64,000 nucleotides of DNA from Trichobilharzia regenti. Lineage: Eukaryota > Platyhelminthes > Trematoda > Strigeidida > Schistosomatidae. Below are positions 1 through 10,341 of this stretch, in pieces (positions within the stretch are counted from its first letter, which is position 1; the number at the start of each line of letters is the position of its first letter). The translations under genes were made by a program, and so were the position numbers. The notes below the pieces were generated by a model that saw only the letters and a list, made by a program, of their open reading frames with translations, ran no database searches and had not been told where the DNA came from. Location: positions 165,539,509 to 165,603,508 of the forward strand of contig OX235262.1 in the NCBI GenBank assembly GCA_944472135.2, in the 5' to 3' direction.

Positions 1-61
1 ACTCATTCCTGTGTTCTTACATCTTATCCATAAAAATATTACCATAGATTGTAGTATTTAC

Positions 62-223
62 CTGTCCATAAGCTCCTTTATATCGAGCTACGCGAACATG
101 CGGTGCGTAGTTTACTTCAACCATCACGTCATATTCTGCAGAACCAGCTACATTGTTAACTGCATAGCATCGATAAACACCACGATCATAACGGTCAACA
201 CGAGGAATAAACAGTGTCGAATT
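62..223 (-). CDS. Ig gene exon 5: Ig domain 2, second half, and start of domain 3
   Basis: The acceptor CTTACAG precedes 223 and the donor GTAAAT starts at 61. It encodes exactly 54 residues, with [10 protein letters not shown] (Cys229) and then YAPHVRV, which opens a third Ig domain. The next exon lies off the left edge. Confidence 0.83.
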
Positions 224-3200
224 CTGTAAGACAGCGGAAGATTATTTTTTTATGAAAAAAAACAACATATCCGTTAGACAGAAATAGCAAAATTCGATAT
301 CAGTGCAAACTAGGGATTAGTAACTTGAAGCACCAAGTGATTCTGGAATAAAGCTTTGCTTCTTCACGAATTTGATGGCCATGAAGAAAATGAAAGAAAA
401 ATTCAGTGAAAAAATTTTCTTTATCGACGAAATCATCTTCAGAGTCGGCTGTACAGTCGTATTCAAACTTACCAAAAAAATATATAGTGGTATATTATTG
501 AGTAGTAGAAGGTGACATAATTGATATAATTACTCAGAAGTGGCTTTAGAAGTTAAAACTAAAAGTTGTAAATTGCGTGATACTCAACGGCACAAAGACA
601 GAAATTTGATAAGGTTAAAATTGCTATTGAGTGAGAATAAAGGTGGTAGGTGAGTGTCCATTCAACAAGTGTGAAGAGGGTGTGAAAATGTACAAAAGGA
701 ACATATGAAAGTGATAATAGTGAATTAATTATTAAAGCAAAAGTAAACTAAAAGTAAAATTGAAAATAAAGAAAAAATCAAAATTTTTTACTGAGAACGA
801 CTAATGAAGAGGTTAAGACCAAGGTAGAATAAGGGACTGGACAAAATTTTTCTGTTTACGGAGTTCAGGGTTGTATTGACGAACCGCCAGCGTCTCCGCC
901 ATACACAAAAGCCGAAACCTGACGCCCTTTGTACCATTTGGCTTCACCTTGTAGATGATTTTGAAAGACGACTGTGGTGGAGCTACGTGGCTTGACTTCG
1001 CCAAGTGCTTGAGAACTGAGCTTGTAATTGGCTTGCATTGTCCCTTTGCTAACCATACCGGATAATGTTTACAGATGCGTTTGGAAAGTGTACGATCGCT
1101 TTGTGCGGCCAATATAACTAACTCCACACGAGCAGGTGAATTGATAAACACAAATTGAGGTGGCCTAAAGCAAAACTCACTCAATAGCAATTTTAACCTT
1201 ATCAAATTTCTGTCTTTGTGTCGTTGAGTATCACGCAATTTACAACTTTTAGTTTTAACTTCTAAAGTCACTTTTGAGTAATTATATTAATTATGTCACC
1301 CCCTATTACTCAATAATAGGCCACTACATATATTTTTTTTGGTAAGTATGAATACGACTGTACAGCCGACTCTGAAGATGATTTCGTCGATAAAGAAAAT
1401 TTTCTTCACTGAATTTTTCTTTTATTCTCTTCATGACTCAATGGATGTTTTCGGTATTTTGACAGTCAGTAATTTTTACTAAGTTTAGATTTCTGATATT
1501 TCACTTTGGTGAATTTCACTTCACATTTTACACTTGAGATCAAGTAATTCGCTAAAACTTAAACTCAAGAATTAGAGAAACACAATAAATCATATCACCA
1601 AGTGTTGCTTTGCATGGATTTGATTGGCTACAGGTTTGATCATGAGTTGACACTAACTAGAGAACCACTGGAAAACCTGGGAGTACTGGACAGCGGGGGC
1701 CACCAAGTCTGATACGAGGACAGTTACTAGCCTATGATATTGGCTGGTGGTTGCGTTATATACTTCAGGAATTGACGGGGCATAGGGTCAGGTCCCGCTA
1801 GCTAAATGCTTTCAAATCCCACCTAGTAATGGAAAAGTCATGGTTTCGAACTCCAGTGGGTCCGCACTGCTGGGGAGTCCTAAACTAGGATGGGGTGGTT
1901 GTCCAAGACACCCAGATTTCCCAATGGTTCTAACTGATACCAACTAGTGTTTAGACCGGTAAGTCATAGGTCGTACAGTAAAACTAATTCTGTGCACCAC
2001 ACTTTGATGCAATTAGCCTAACAAAGAGTTACTTTCTTCCATAAAAAGCCAACGGCTAAGTTAAAGTACAACGGTCCAGGAGTGCGAACTCCCCAAAAGC
2101 CTTGAACATATATATATTATTTGTTGGATGACGAGACCTACTGTTATTATAGTGTCAGTATGAACGCCATTCACGAATCCAGGTGCAAATTGCCTCCCGG
2201 TCTGGTTTTTAAGTACTGTTTGGACAATGTATTAATAACTCACGAGGGTTTTGGTCACGATTATGGTTAGATAAAGGTTACAGTTAGGATTAGGTTCGGG
2301 GTTAGCATTATTTATTTTAATTATCTGCATTTTTTCCTAGTAAATAGTTGTCAGTCCGCTTAGTGGAACCCACATTAATTCACTTGAGGTCTTTTGGAGG
2401 AGATTGAAAAACAGAATAACAGCTATAAGTGGGTCACAATAAGAATTCATCTTCGGTCAACTCAGTGAATACATGCACAGAAACCAGTCTAGCTTAAAAA
2501 CTGATACTCATTATAATTTGGCGGTATTTTTAAGTCATGTCAGGGAAAAATGTCCTGTTTAATGTGTTTTCATGTACTTCTATTGTGAATAAACGTCATT
2601 TATATTTCAAAACCACTATATTTCCTGAATGGCCGGTTCAAGGTCACCCTTGCGTTCGGATTTCCCTATTTTAAATTTTGAACAAATTACTTTTGATAAA
2701 TACTACATTAGAATCTGATAAGTCTTACATAAATTCTTTGCGGTGAACCTGGCAGTGATAATGGTCTTCCATTGGCCCTGGTCCAACTGATCAACGGTGG
2801 TGGTGAACCTTGAGCACGACAAACTAACGTCAGAGATTCGCCTTCTGTTACAATTTTTGATGTTAAACCTGGGAGGATTTCAGGTGCACGTTTAACAATA
2901 ATACGACCATATGCCATAGGCCATCGTTCAACTGGTGTTGTTCCTGAAATTCAATTTATTTTAAAAAAAATAAATGAGTTAGATAAACTCACATAATGGT
3001 ACATAATTCGATTTAAACAGAATAGTGGCAATAAGGACTATAGATTTACACAATTTCATTTCTATATGAAATATACTGACACTGTGAAGAATATCACAAG
3101 GATGTAATAACGATAAAGACAGTGAAGTAAGACGAGTAAGGAAACATCACTCTGTAAGTCTTGAATTGTTAAAATCTTTGATGTAAGTCACCAGTTAAAG

Positions 3201-6200
3201 GTAGTGAACTAATGAACACTTTGCTCCTAATGTTATTTTAAATAAATAGATATGAAAACTCCACCGTTTCCTGATTTCGTGAATAAAAGTTAACTAAAAA
3301 CGGCAGTTATACATTCTCGGGAAGTACACCTTGGACATCACTTGTCAGAAAATTAGTGCTAAGGTTAAGATAAACTACTACTACTACGGGTCCCATCGAC
3401 AATTATACATCTCATCCAACAGTTATACGACAATGCTGCATGCCAAGTAATCCACAACGGGAAACTTACGGAGGCCTTCGAAGTGAGGACGGGAGTGAGG
3501 CAAGGCTGTCTACTATCACCAATGATCTTCCTGATTGCAATTGATTGGGTAATGCGACAGACAACGGCAACCAACGAGGGAACAGGCATAAAATGGACTG
3601 ACACAAAAGACTTGGAGGATCTGGATTTCGCCGATGATATATGTCTGATTTCCCATAAACTGGAAGATATGCAAGTGAAAAGCAACAAGTCGGCAGAAGA
3701 AGCATCAAAGATAGGACTTCACGTGAACATAGATAAAACAGAGATGATGAAGATTCCTAGCCAACATCAACAGGAACAACAACAATCAGCATAAGCGGGA
3801 AGAACCTGGAAGAAACAACCTCCTTCACCTACCTGGGAAGCATCGTCTCAACTACAGGTGGAACTGACGAGGACATCAAAGCCAGAATCGGAAAAGCAAG
3901 ACAAGCTTTCATTACTCTCAAATCTGTGTGGAGGTCAACAGCACTCAGCATCAAAAATAACATCCGGATTTTCAACTCCAATGTGAAGTCAGTGCTACTA
4001 TACGGATCAGAGACTTGGCGAGTCATAAAGAGCATCTCAAACAAACTTCAAACCTTCATTAACAGCTGTCTCCGCTCAATACTCAAGATCAGATGGCCAG
4101 AAAATATCAGCAACAGGGATCTCTGGGAGCGAACCAATCAGGAACCGATTGTGAAACAAATAGGCAGAAAGAAATGGAGATGGATTGGCCATACGCTGAG
4201 GAAACCATCAAGTGACATCACTAGACAAGCCATCGCTCGAGTGGAACCCGAAAGGGAGGCGGCGAGTTGGTCGTCCAAGGGTGACTTGGAGGAGATCATG
4301 CGAGGAGGAGATGAAAGCATGTGGACAGACCTGGAGCAGGGTGAAAATGTTGTCAGAAAACCGAAGGCAATGGAGGTGCGCAGCTGAAGCCCTATGTTCC
4401 TCTAGGAACTAAAGGATACAATAATAATAATAATTAAGATAAACTGTATGGTAACTAATAGTTGGTTGTCATCATTAGGATAAGCAGTTTAGGGTAGATT
4501 AAGTGTCAAGTTCATCACTTTCTGTACAAATAACTTTAGGCGAAATTTTGTTACTTCGGAGTTCTGCCTTTAAACTTAGTGGTTCAAAATTATGTTAGAT
4601 AATTTTAAAATAATCATTAGTACTGTTTTTGTGACCGGTCGTCACAAGTAAATAATTAGGATGTCAGATGTTTGAATTCCAGTTATTTATTGGCAGAATA
4701 TTTGACTTAACGATATGAGCTAAATATAACTAATTAATATTTTTCTCAAAGGACTTCTTCGTTCACAAGATGCCTGTAACATAGAGGGCAGTGAAATAGA
4801 AACGAAGTCACGCAGTGAATACCTTGGAATAGTTCTTCCCTCTTACCTTTCCAGGTTATCTCATGACCTTGTATATTTCTAAGAAAATGTCCTGTCTAAT
4901 CTTCTACATTAAGAAATCAAGACAGTCAGGTATCACTCAGTCTCTACTTTTACAGTTTTTTTCACCGTTGAATCTTAACTATTATTCTTTATCGCTCCCG
5001 CTTAGTTTTTCCCAGGCTAATTAATGATTAACGACTATAACATATTGAGAAGGGTATTAAAGATTGTCAGTAGAGCAGGTGTAGTGTCACTAAGTCAGTT
5101 CGTTACTACTGTAGTTGTCAGACACCTGAACGGCTCATGTGAGGAATGGTCTAAATCCATATTGCCTGGTTCTCAACACCCTTTCTATTCAAAAATCTCC
5201 CCGCCTTTCATCTAATCAGGTAGGACTAGAAGTCATTATAAAAGATCATACGACCGCACAGCTAAGTAAAAAAACACGCATCGATACGCCATTTGACCCA
5301 CGTTCTATGTAACAGAGAAAGCGTTAAGTGTTAAACTTATAACCTATTACATAATTAGAGAAAAAATTGACTCTTTTATCTTCTCCTATTTGTAATTTGT
5401 GGTGGCATTATTTCAGTTGTCTTGTAATTTTAGTTATTAACATTATTGTTATCATTGTACACCTGTTGTACACTTTATTTGACTTTATTTTCACTACTAG
5501 TGCCAGAAACTTGCTATTATCGATTTTGGCTGTTGAATTTTTTGTTGAGCAAGTTAGATGCAATCTTGTACCGAATACTGAGAATTCCACGCTGTATAAT
5601 AAGTACTCTTCTAGAACAAACTAAACCATAATTATTGCTAATATTATTATTGGTTAAATATGCATCCTCACAGTTGTAGGTGAACTTGTGGATATACTGT
5701 AAAATGGGATAAATGAGATAAGTCACATCCGCTTTCTATCCCTGGTGGAGAATATTTCTGTGCCCTACAAGATAACTACTAAATGCAGAATAGAAAATTC
5801 ACTTAATAGCTGACTTAAATCGTCAAAGCATTAACAACATAGTCGGTGCTTGATGAACTACTCCTTCGTATTTGTCACTTACAAAATCAGTGTTTTACTT
5901 AATTAATTATCTCCGACCGTGGAGTTAGTGATGGTATTATGCATGACACATATTTTCGAGGTTGGCAGTTGTACTACTGAATAATACCAAGTAGTACCAA
6001 CAGTAACACAAAATTTTAAAATAACACATTTAAGCGTTTTCAATTAGATCTCATCAGGCTTAGCTGTAATATACATAACTGTACAAATAAATATTATATA
6101 TAAACCAATCATTGTGATTTATCAAAAGGATAATAAGATTATGCGTATAAATTGTGCAACTATTCAAAATAATACTGACTCTGTCAATAATAAAGAAGAA

Positions 6201-9200
6201 GAAGCGGAGCGATCAGTGATAATAAGAATAATGAAAAAAAAATGAAAAATAGCATGATTAAACAAACGAATTTTCTGGTAGAAGTAGTCAATGAGGGCTA
6301 AGAGAAACAAACGTACCAAATAAGTAGTGCTAGATTGTTTTTAATGAGGATTTAATAAGACTAAGGGATGATAAAAGAGGTGCTGAAAATATAAGTAACG
6401 GGTGATGGAGAAGTCATGAGTTTTCTTTTTTCCTTCACATAGGGCTTCAAGGTAGCTGCTTGAAGTTTCTGCAGCAGTATTTATTTTACAGGATGGGGTT
6501 GCTATCTTCATGCCCAACCTTTTCTCTTTACCAGCATTATTTCTGGCTTAGCGCGGTAAAGGAGTGTGTCGGCCGGGGATCGTACCCCCGACCATGTGCA
6601 TGGTCAGTGAGCGGACGTCATCAGTTGGTTATATCTTTATAGGCCAAGGAAGGGATAATGGCTGTACGAATTCTTTTTGAATGCATGGTTTAGACCTAAT
6701 GGTTCGAATATTTATCCCCTCAGCTATTTGCAGTAGACAAATACAACGTCCATTGGAAAGATTCGATTGAATGCGATGAATCAGCTTGAATGCTTTCGTT
6801 TCCTCCACGAGTACCAACTATATGTGACAAGATAGAGCTACAGATGTTTTTAGTCTATCCGTTGCCAAACCCCAGTGAGAGATGTTCACGAACACGTTAG
6901 CTAAACTGTCTAGTAATACGTCCAACATATTATCACCACAGGAGCACTTGACTTTATAAATACACACAGATGTCACAAAACTATCTGGTTTACCCATCCT
7001 TCAAGTCCACTACGGAATGACAGACATAGGTTTGCTGCGTAAAGCGTTATACGCTTGATTAGTCCTCATTAAATGATAACTTAATCAATAGAAGTTTTCT
7101 CCGTGCTGTCACAGTCTCAGGTTTCCTATACAATGTTTCTATGTGTTTCTTTATGAAACTACTCGGAGAGCCCATCTCATCCAATGAATCATGAACGCGT
7201 TCAAATTCCTCTTGTAATTGGTCATCCATACATATCTTTCTTGCTGTGCCAGTAAGACCATTAAGGAAGTACGTGTATTGCCCTGTGAATGTGCTTCTCC
7301 AAAGTGACCCATCCCAAGATTTGTTAAGAACGTGACGAAAAAATGTATTTTGCCTTACGACACACATAAAAATAAACTTACTTAATTCAATTACACATCT
7401 GAATTGTGTATCTGCATCATTTATATCTACAAATCGAACAATCAGTTGGTAAGTGCGTAGTTTATTGACATCAACGCCTGCCATATTAGGAGCATAATTT
7501 GGTCTTCCAGGTAGAAATCTTACAGCATATTTACTTACACCATGTGGACCACGTCGAACAGGATCTTTCAGTGTACTTCCAGATGATATCTGTTGTTTAT
7601 CTGAAGTACGATACCAACTAATTTGCTATACAATAATAAAGTGCAATTATAGATTTTTTCCAATGACCTCACAAGTATAAAAATGTAGAAAACTTGATTA
7701 CACGAAATCATAAAATTAACCTCTTATGATATATACACTGATTTTCCTAAAAGTAGTGTCACGTTTTTGTTCAGTGTGTAGCAAGTACTACACAGTTAAG
7801 ACCCAGACGCTGAGGCATAAGGTGCTCATATAAATATTCTACGGTGATAAGTCTAAACCTTCTGGTTCACTGTTAGGATGAATTTTATGTTTCACCATAA
7901 CAGTGTTTTGCCGCGATTTCGGAGTAATTTAGGGCTTTCACAGTTTTTGAGACCTAAAATTGTGCTGTTTTTGGTGCATAAGCACCACAGGTAAACGCAC
8001 TTGAACCTTAATTTCGTAGTCAAGTAAGGCAACTATTTTAACTATTGATTGATTCGTTCGTTGAATTTCAGAGATTTGTCTGATTATATAATACAAGGGA
8101 AAGACATTCTAATGGGATGATCATCTTAATTCAAAGTTTGATATTATGATTCTCTCCTTTATGAAACTTTTTCTGTGATATTGAAATACTATTAAAATAC
8201 CATAAATGACTTCTATCCATTCAGTGTGTTAATATAATGATGCTTTACAAAGATCCTGTTAATCAAAAATATTTCCTAGAGAAACATTCATGTGCAAAGT
8301 AATATATCAATAAGCGCTTCCGTTTTATAATCACAGTAGCGTTTTCTAGTGATACTCGAGCTCAAATGGTCCGTATGTTGGGAATTATCTCTGTAATTCT
8401 CCTTGGCTATAACAAGACAATATTCAGCAGTGTTCGAATCGTATATACGCCCAATTATTACTCGTCACCAATTTAAAGTTAAAACCTGCAAATCTTATCG
8501 AATTTTCTGACTGAATTCTTGAACCTGAAGGTTATTTGACTCAAGAATGTGATGATTATAAGTCTCGTAAGTGTACGTCGCCAAAATCTCTGCACATCTG
8601 GAAGCTGCTAGAGACATAAACATGATTGAGAAAGTAGGGCTAACTCAATCAGAAGTGTCTAGTAACTACTTCAGATCACAGTGTGGTATTGCGACTAGTT
8701 CCTATAACCTTTGAAACTGAACCCGATCAGACAAAAATCGATAACTCCCGGACGCCAAGTGCCATACTTTTATTCTTCACTGCAATTGGGGCATCAAGAA
8801 AATGGGTATTTTTCGAGAGAAAATTCGTTCTGTTTACTCACCTGCTCGCTTACTTAAAAATAGATCAAGAAATACGTTTTAGATCTAAGCTTTTTAAAAC
8901 TAAGCCATAACCTGTGTGAATATAAAAGTACGATTGCAGGTAACAATATCCTGTTTCTGGTATCATTGTTGCAGCTTTTTTTACGTGTTTGGCATAAATT
9001 TGATGAACAAGGATTCAGTAGTCGACCACTTCTTTAACTTAATTATATTACTTTCAGGAATTTAGCACTGACTCACCCTATTATAAGACTGTGTGTTAGT
9101 ACATTCATGGTAGCCGTTGAGTGCTTTTCCTAAGTTAGTGATTGCCTAAAGATATATAATTAGCAGGATTTCGATGTTCCAATAACTTAGATGATCCCGG

Positions 9201-10341
9201 TCTACTGCATTGCACTATAAACTAAAATTCACAGCTGTCGAAAGGTATTTTGTAGATTCAGTTACACCATGTATTTGTGCCGGTAGCATTCTTCATACCT
9301 TAAAATTTTCCTCTGAATGACTTTGTGGGTTGGAATGCCATAATAAATCTCCCTCAGTTTCTCTTAGGATTCAAGAAGTTTCTTCCTTCTATGGTAAGAC
9401 TAAGGAAGCCTTAAATTCCTTCTTGCCTTCCCGCGATCAACATTTTCAGTGCTGTTTCGTTTTTTTACGGTTGTATAAAGTTTTGAATAAGCTTCGAGGA
9501 AAGTAGCTGGATGACAATATTTCTATTCCCTCTCATTTGCGCTTTCCGATATGCAGCTAAGAATTCTTGCCAGTTGCTACGTCACTTAGCTAAGTTTACA
9601 TTTAGTGATTAAAGATGCGATGAGCCGAAGTCTAAATATTAAGTGGTATGATAAATTTAATAAACATTAGCTTACAAGCTTTAATTTTCTGTTCATTTTA
9701 CCCTATAATATATCACCTACTAAGGACATATATTATAGTGGTAATTACAACAACTACTTGTTATTTTTGTCGCTCCAAAGTATTATCCAGTTTATCCGTG
9801 TGAAAAAATATTGTGGGAATGTCATCTTCATATTTATGCTATAGCTATGAAATGGGATATAATGTTTTAAAAGTCATACTTCCCCAATTCTCCATGAATA
9901 TGGGTAGTTAAAGCTAATGGCTAGGGATAACAGTGATCTCATTGTTATCTCTTTCTATTCTCTATAAATTTCCTCTAGGAATTCGAAAACATTAGTGGTG
10001 AGAATAATACAGTAACCTATTCTTATAAGAATTCAATAATATATATTAAGATGTTTAGTGGATTAAACCATCCCTAAATGTGCATCAGCCATTATACACC
10101 GAAAACAGATGATGAAAATTTTTTTATAACTCACAGACTCCTGTTGTTCTTCTATTACTGCAGTGCAATTGAGATATGCAGTACCCTTCTCTTGAACAAC
10201 GGCAGTTTCTATCCTGTCAGTGATTTGAGGGATGAAACCTAATTTTAATAAATAGCATGCAAAAATTAGTTTACCTTCTGATGTGAAACATAAATGCAGC
10301 AGAACTACAGCCCAATAAACTGAAGTCACCAAACACACCAT
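62..10341 (-). CDS. Immunoglobulin-superfamily cell-surface protein, lachesin/IgLON-like (5' part, five exons)
   Basis: I join five exons: 10275-10341, 10135-10238, 7382-7625, 2729-2943 and 62-223. All have GT..AG borders and the reading phases fit (1, 0, 1, 0, 0), giving 264 residues that continue off the left edge. Residues 1-23 look like a signal peptide with a hydrophobic core. Ig domain 1 has Cys47, Trp61 and Cys134, with the typical [11 protein letters not shown] end. Ig domain 2 has Cys180, Trp192 and Cys229, with [11 protein letters not shown] third domain starts at YAPHVRV. The spacing and the [22 protein letters not shown] pattern match lachesin, neurotrimin and other IgLON-type adhesion proteins, which sit on neuronal or epithelial surfaces by a GPI anchor. 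The C-terminal part is not in the window, so membrane attachment is unknown. Introns 3 and 4 are filled with transposon relics. The Ig fold is certain; the subfamily is inference. Confidence 0.85.
380..1435 (-). mobile_element. Penelope-like element fragment with long inverted arms
   Basis: A minus-strand endonuclease fragment (813-1160) is flanked by inverted arms of about 255 bp (380-634 and 1177-1435) that match by eye at roughly 90%. The centre reads [10 protein letters not shown] then SYIGRT in one frame, then [17 protein letters not shown] in another. This is the GIY-YIG endonuclease signature of Penelope-like retroelements, broken by a frameshift near 1095. The frame ends in FVQSLILPW, as does the second copy at 6629. 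No reverse transcriptase is present. Inverted, 5'-truncated arrangements are known for Penelope-like elements, so the arms may be pseudo-LTRs. It lies in intron 4 of the Ig gene. Confidence 0.65.
813..1160 (-). pseudogene. Penelope-like GIY-YIG endonuclease remnant
   Basis: Two overlapping frames give the GIY-YIG core ([16 protein letters not shown]), the RICKHYP motif, and a C-terminal FVQSLILPW followed by a stop. In intact elements this domain nicks DNA for target-primed copying. At least one frameshift makes it dead. The open frame that runs through 1161-1271 uses arm sequence and is not native. Confidence 0.65.
1620..1950. repeat. Foldback pair of hammerhead-like SINE copies (family 2)
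   Basis: The left end matches the inverted 3' end of family 2 (GAGAACCACTGGAAAACCTG, then AGTACTGGACAG). The right end carries the same element in the other direction, with GGTTTCGAACTCC (pol III B-box-like) and a decayed GAGTCCTAAACTAGGA hairpin. Both copies are degraded. Confidence 0.6.
1951..2728. other. Ig gene intron 4, right part: no gene seen
   Basis: AT-rich intron sequence. A short stretch near 2262-2306 has repeated GGTTAG/GGATTAGG-like words resembling decayed telomere-like repeats. Nothing else is recognised. Confidence 0.4.
2729..2943 (-). CDS. Ig gene exon 4: Ig domain 2, first half
   Basis: The acceptor TTTCAG precedes 2943 and the donor GTAAGA starts at 2728. It completes the split Arg codon from exon 3 and encodes 72 residues, including [11 protein letters not shown] and SPPPLISW. 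It ends exactly on a codon border. Confidence 0.85.
2944..3386. other. Intron sequence: nothing recognised
   Basis: AT-rich intron DNA between Ig exon 4 and an RTE fragment. No coding or repeat signal was seen. Confidence 0.4.
3483..3794 (+). pseudogene. RTE reverse transcriptase fragment
   Basis: About 100 residues spanning RT motifs B ([11 protein letters not shown]) and C (FADD). The frame continues upstream to about 3387 without a start and is broken downstream. It is a relic of the family A element. Confidence 0.8.
3926..4387 (+). pseudogene. RTE C-terminal fragment
   Basis: The frame holds the post-RT region: [27 protein letters not shown], then [16 protein letters not shown] frameshift near 4260 moves the end ([23 protein letters not shown]) into another frame. 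Confidence 0.8.
4436..6437. other. Intron 3 of Ig gene: nothing recognised
   Basis: About 2 kb of AT-rich DNA with only short chance frames. No exon, RNA gene or repeat family was recognised. Confidence 0.4.
6438..6640 (-). repeat. tRNA-Gly-like SINE copy
   Basis: On the minus strand, the head near 6570-6640 has a CGGGGGTACGATCCCC B-box-like stretch. The tail reads TTGAAGCCCTATGTGAAGG. The layout matches the copies at 55095 and 55918. The tail resembles the 3' end of family A RTE elements. The copy is decayed. Confidence 0.55.
6629..6975 (-). pseudogene. Second Penelope-like endonuclease remnant
   Basis: The minus strand reads [10 protein letters not shown] (start of the GIY-YIG domain), then after a break [32 protein letters not shown], and [14 protein letters not shown] before a stop. 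The last motif aligns with FVQSLILPW of the copy at 813. The catalytic YIG region is lost and there is an internal stop near 6817. It is a dead fragment in the Ig gene intron. Confidence 0.55.
7382..7625 (-). CDS. Ig gene exon 3: rest of Ig domain 1
   Basis: The acceptor TATAG precedes 7625 and the donor GTAAGT starts at 7381. The exon encodes 81 codons plus one base, from ISWYR to FRCVIEL, i.e. the conserved Trp and second Cys of a V-type Ig domain. Part of this exon also appears as an open frame starting at an internal Met, which is not the true start. Confidence 0.82.
7626..10134. other. Intron 2 of Ig gene: nothing recognised
   Basis: About 2.5 kb without recognised genes or repeats. The small open frames found here have no family features. 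Confidence 0.4.
10135..10238 (-). CDS. Ig gene exon 2: start of Ig domain 1
   Basis: This exon follows a 36-bp intron (10239-10274) ending TTAG. It encodes the first strand of Ig domain 1 with Cys47 (AYLNC). The donor is GTGAGT at 10134. Joining to exon 3 puts Trp61 14 residues after Cys47, which is normal for an Ig fold. Confidence 0.8.
10239..10274 (-). other. 36-bp micro-intron
   Basis: It starts GTAAAC and ends AATTAG on the minus strand. Removing it joins SEG to FIPQITDR in frame. Introns of about 30-40 bp near the 5' end of genes are a known schistosome trait. The call rests on frame continuity and splice sites only. Confidence 0.7.
10275..10341 (-). CDS. Ig gene exon 1: start codon and signal peptide
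   Basis: The exon starts at ATG (10341-10339) and encodes 22 codons plus one base. The peptide is hydrophobic in the middle ([10 protein letters not shown]), as expected for a secretion signal. The donor is GTAAAC. I saw no upstream in-frame extension and no clear promoter. Confidence 0.75.

Larger units (their letters stand above)
3387..4435 (+). mobile_element. RTE-like non-LTR retrotransposon, 5'-truncated (family A)
   Basis: The sequence starts abruptly inside the RT domain and ends in an (AAT)n tail at about 4421-4435, as expected for target-primed 5' truncation. Successive frames give [13 protein letters not shown] (RT motif B), FADDICLIS (catalytic motif C), [21 protein letters not shown], and [15 protein letters not shown]. 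The last three are typical of RTE-clade C-termini. The frame shifts at least three times between 3794 and 4260. Other copies of the same family lie at 43268, 48318, 50370, 59748 and 62452. It sits in intron 3 of the Ig gene. Confidence 0.85.

Noticed and set aside
11..229. 72-codon plus-strand frame at the left edge
   Set aside because: It is antisense to Ig exon 5, whose splice sites and Ig motif are clear on the minus strand.
813..1271. 152-codon minus-strand frame as a host gene
   Set aside because: Its start is arm sequence and its end is a frameshifted Penelope endonuclease.
8683..8910. 75-codon plus-strand frame in the Ig intron
   Set aside because: No conserved motif and no related copy in the window.
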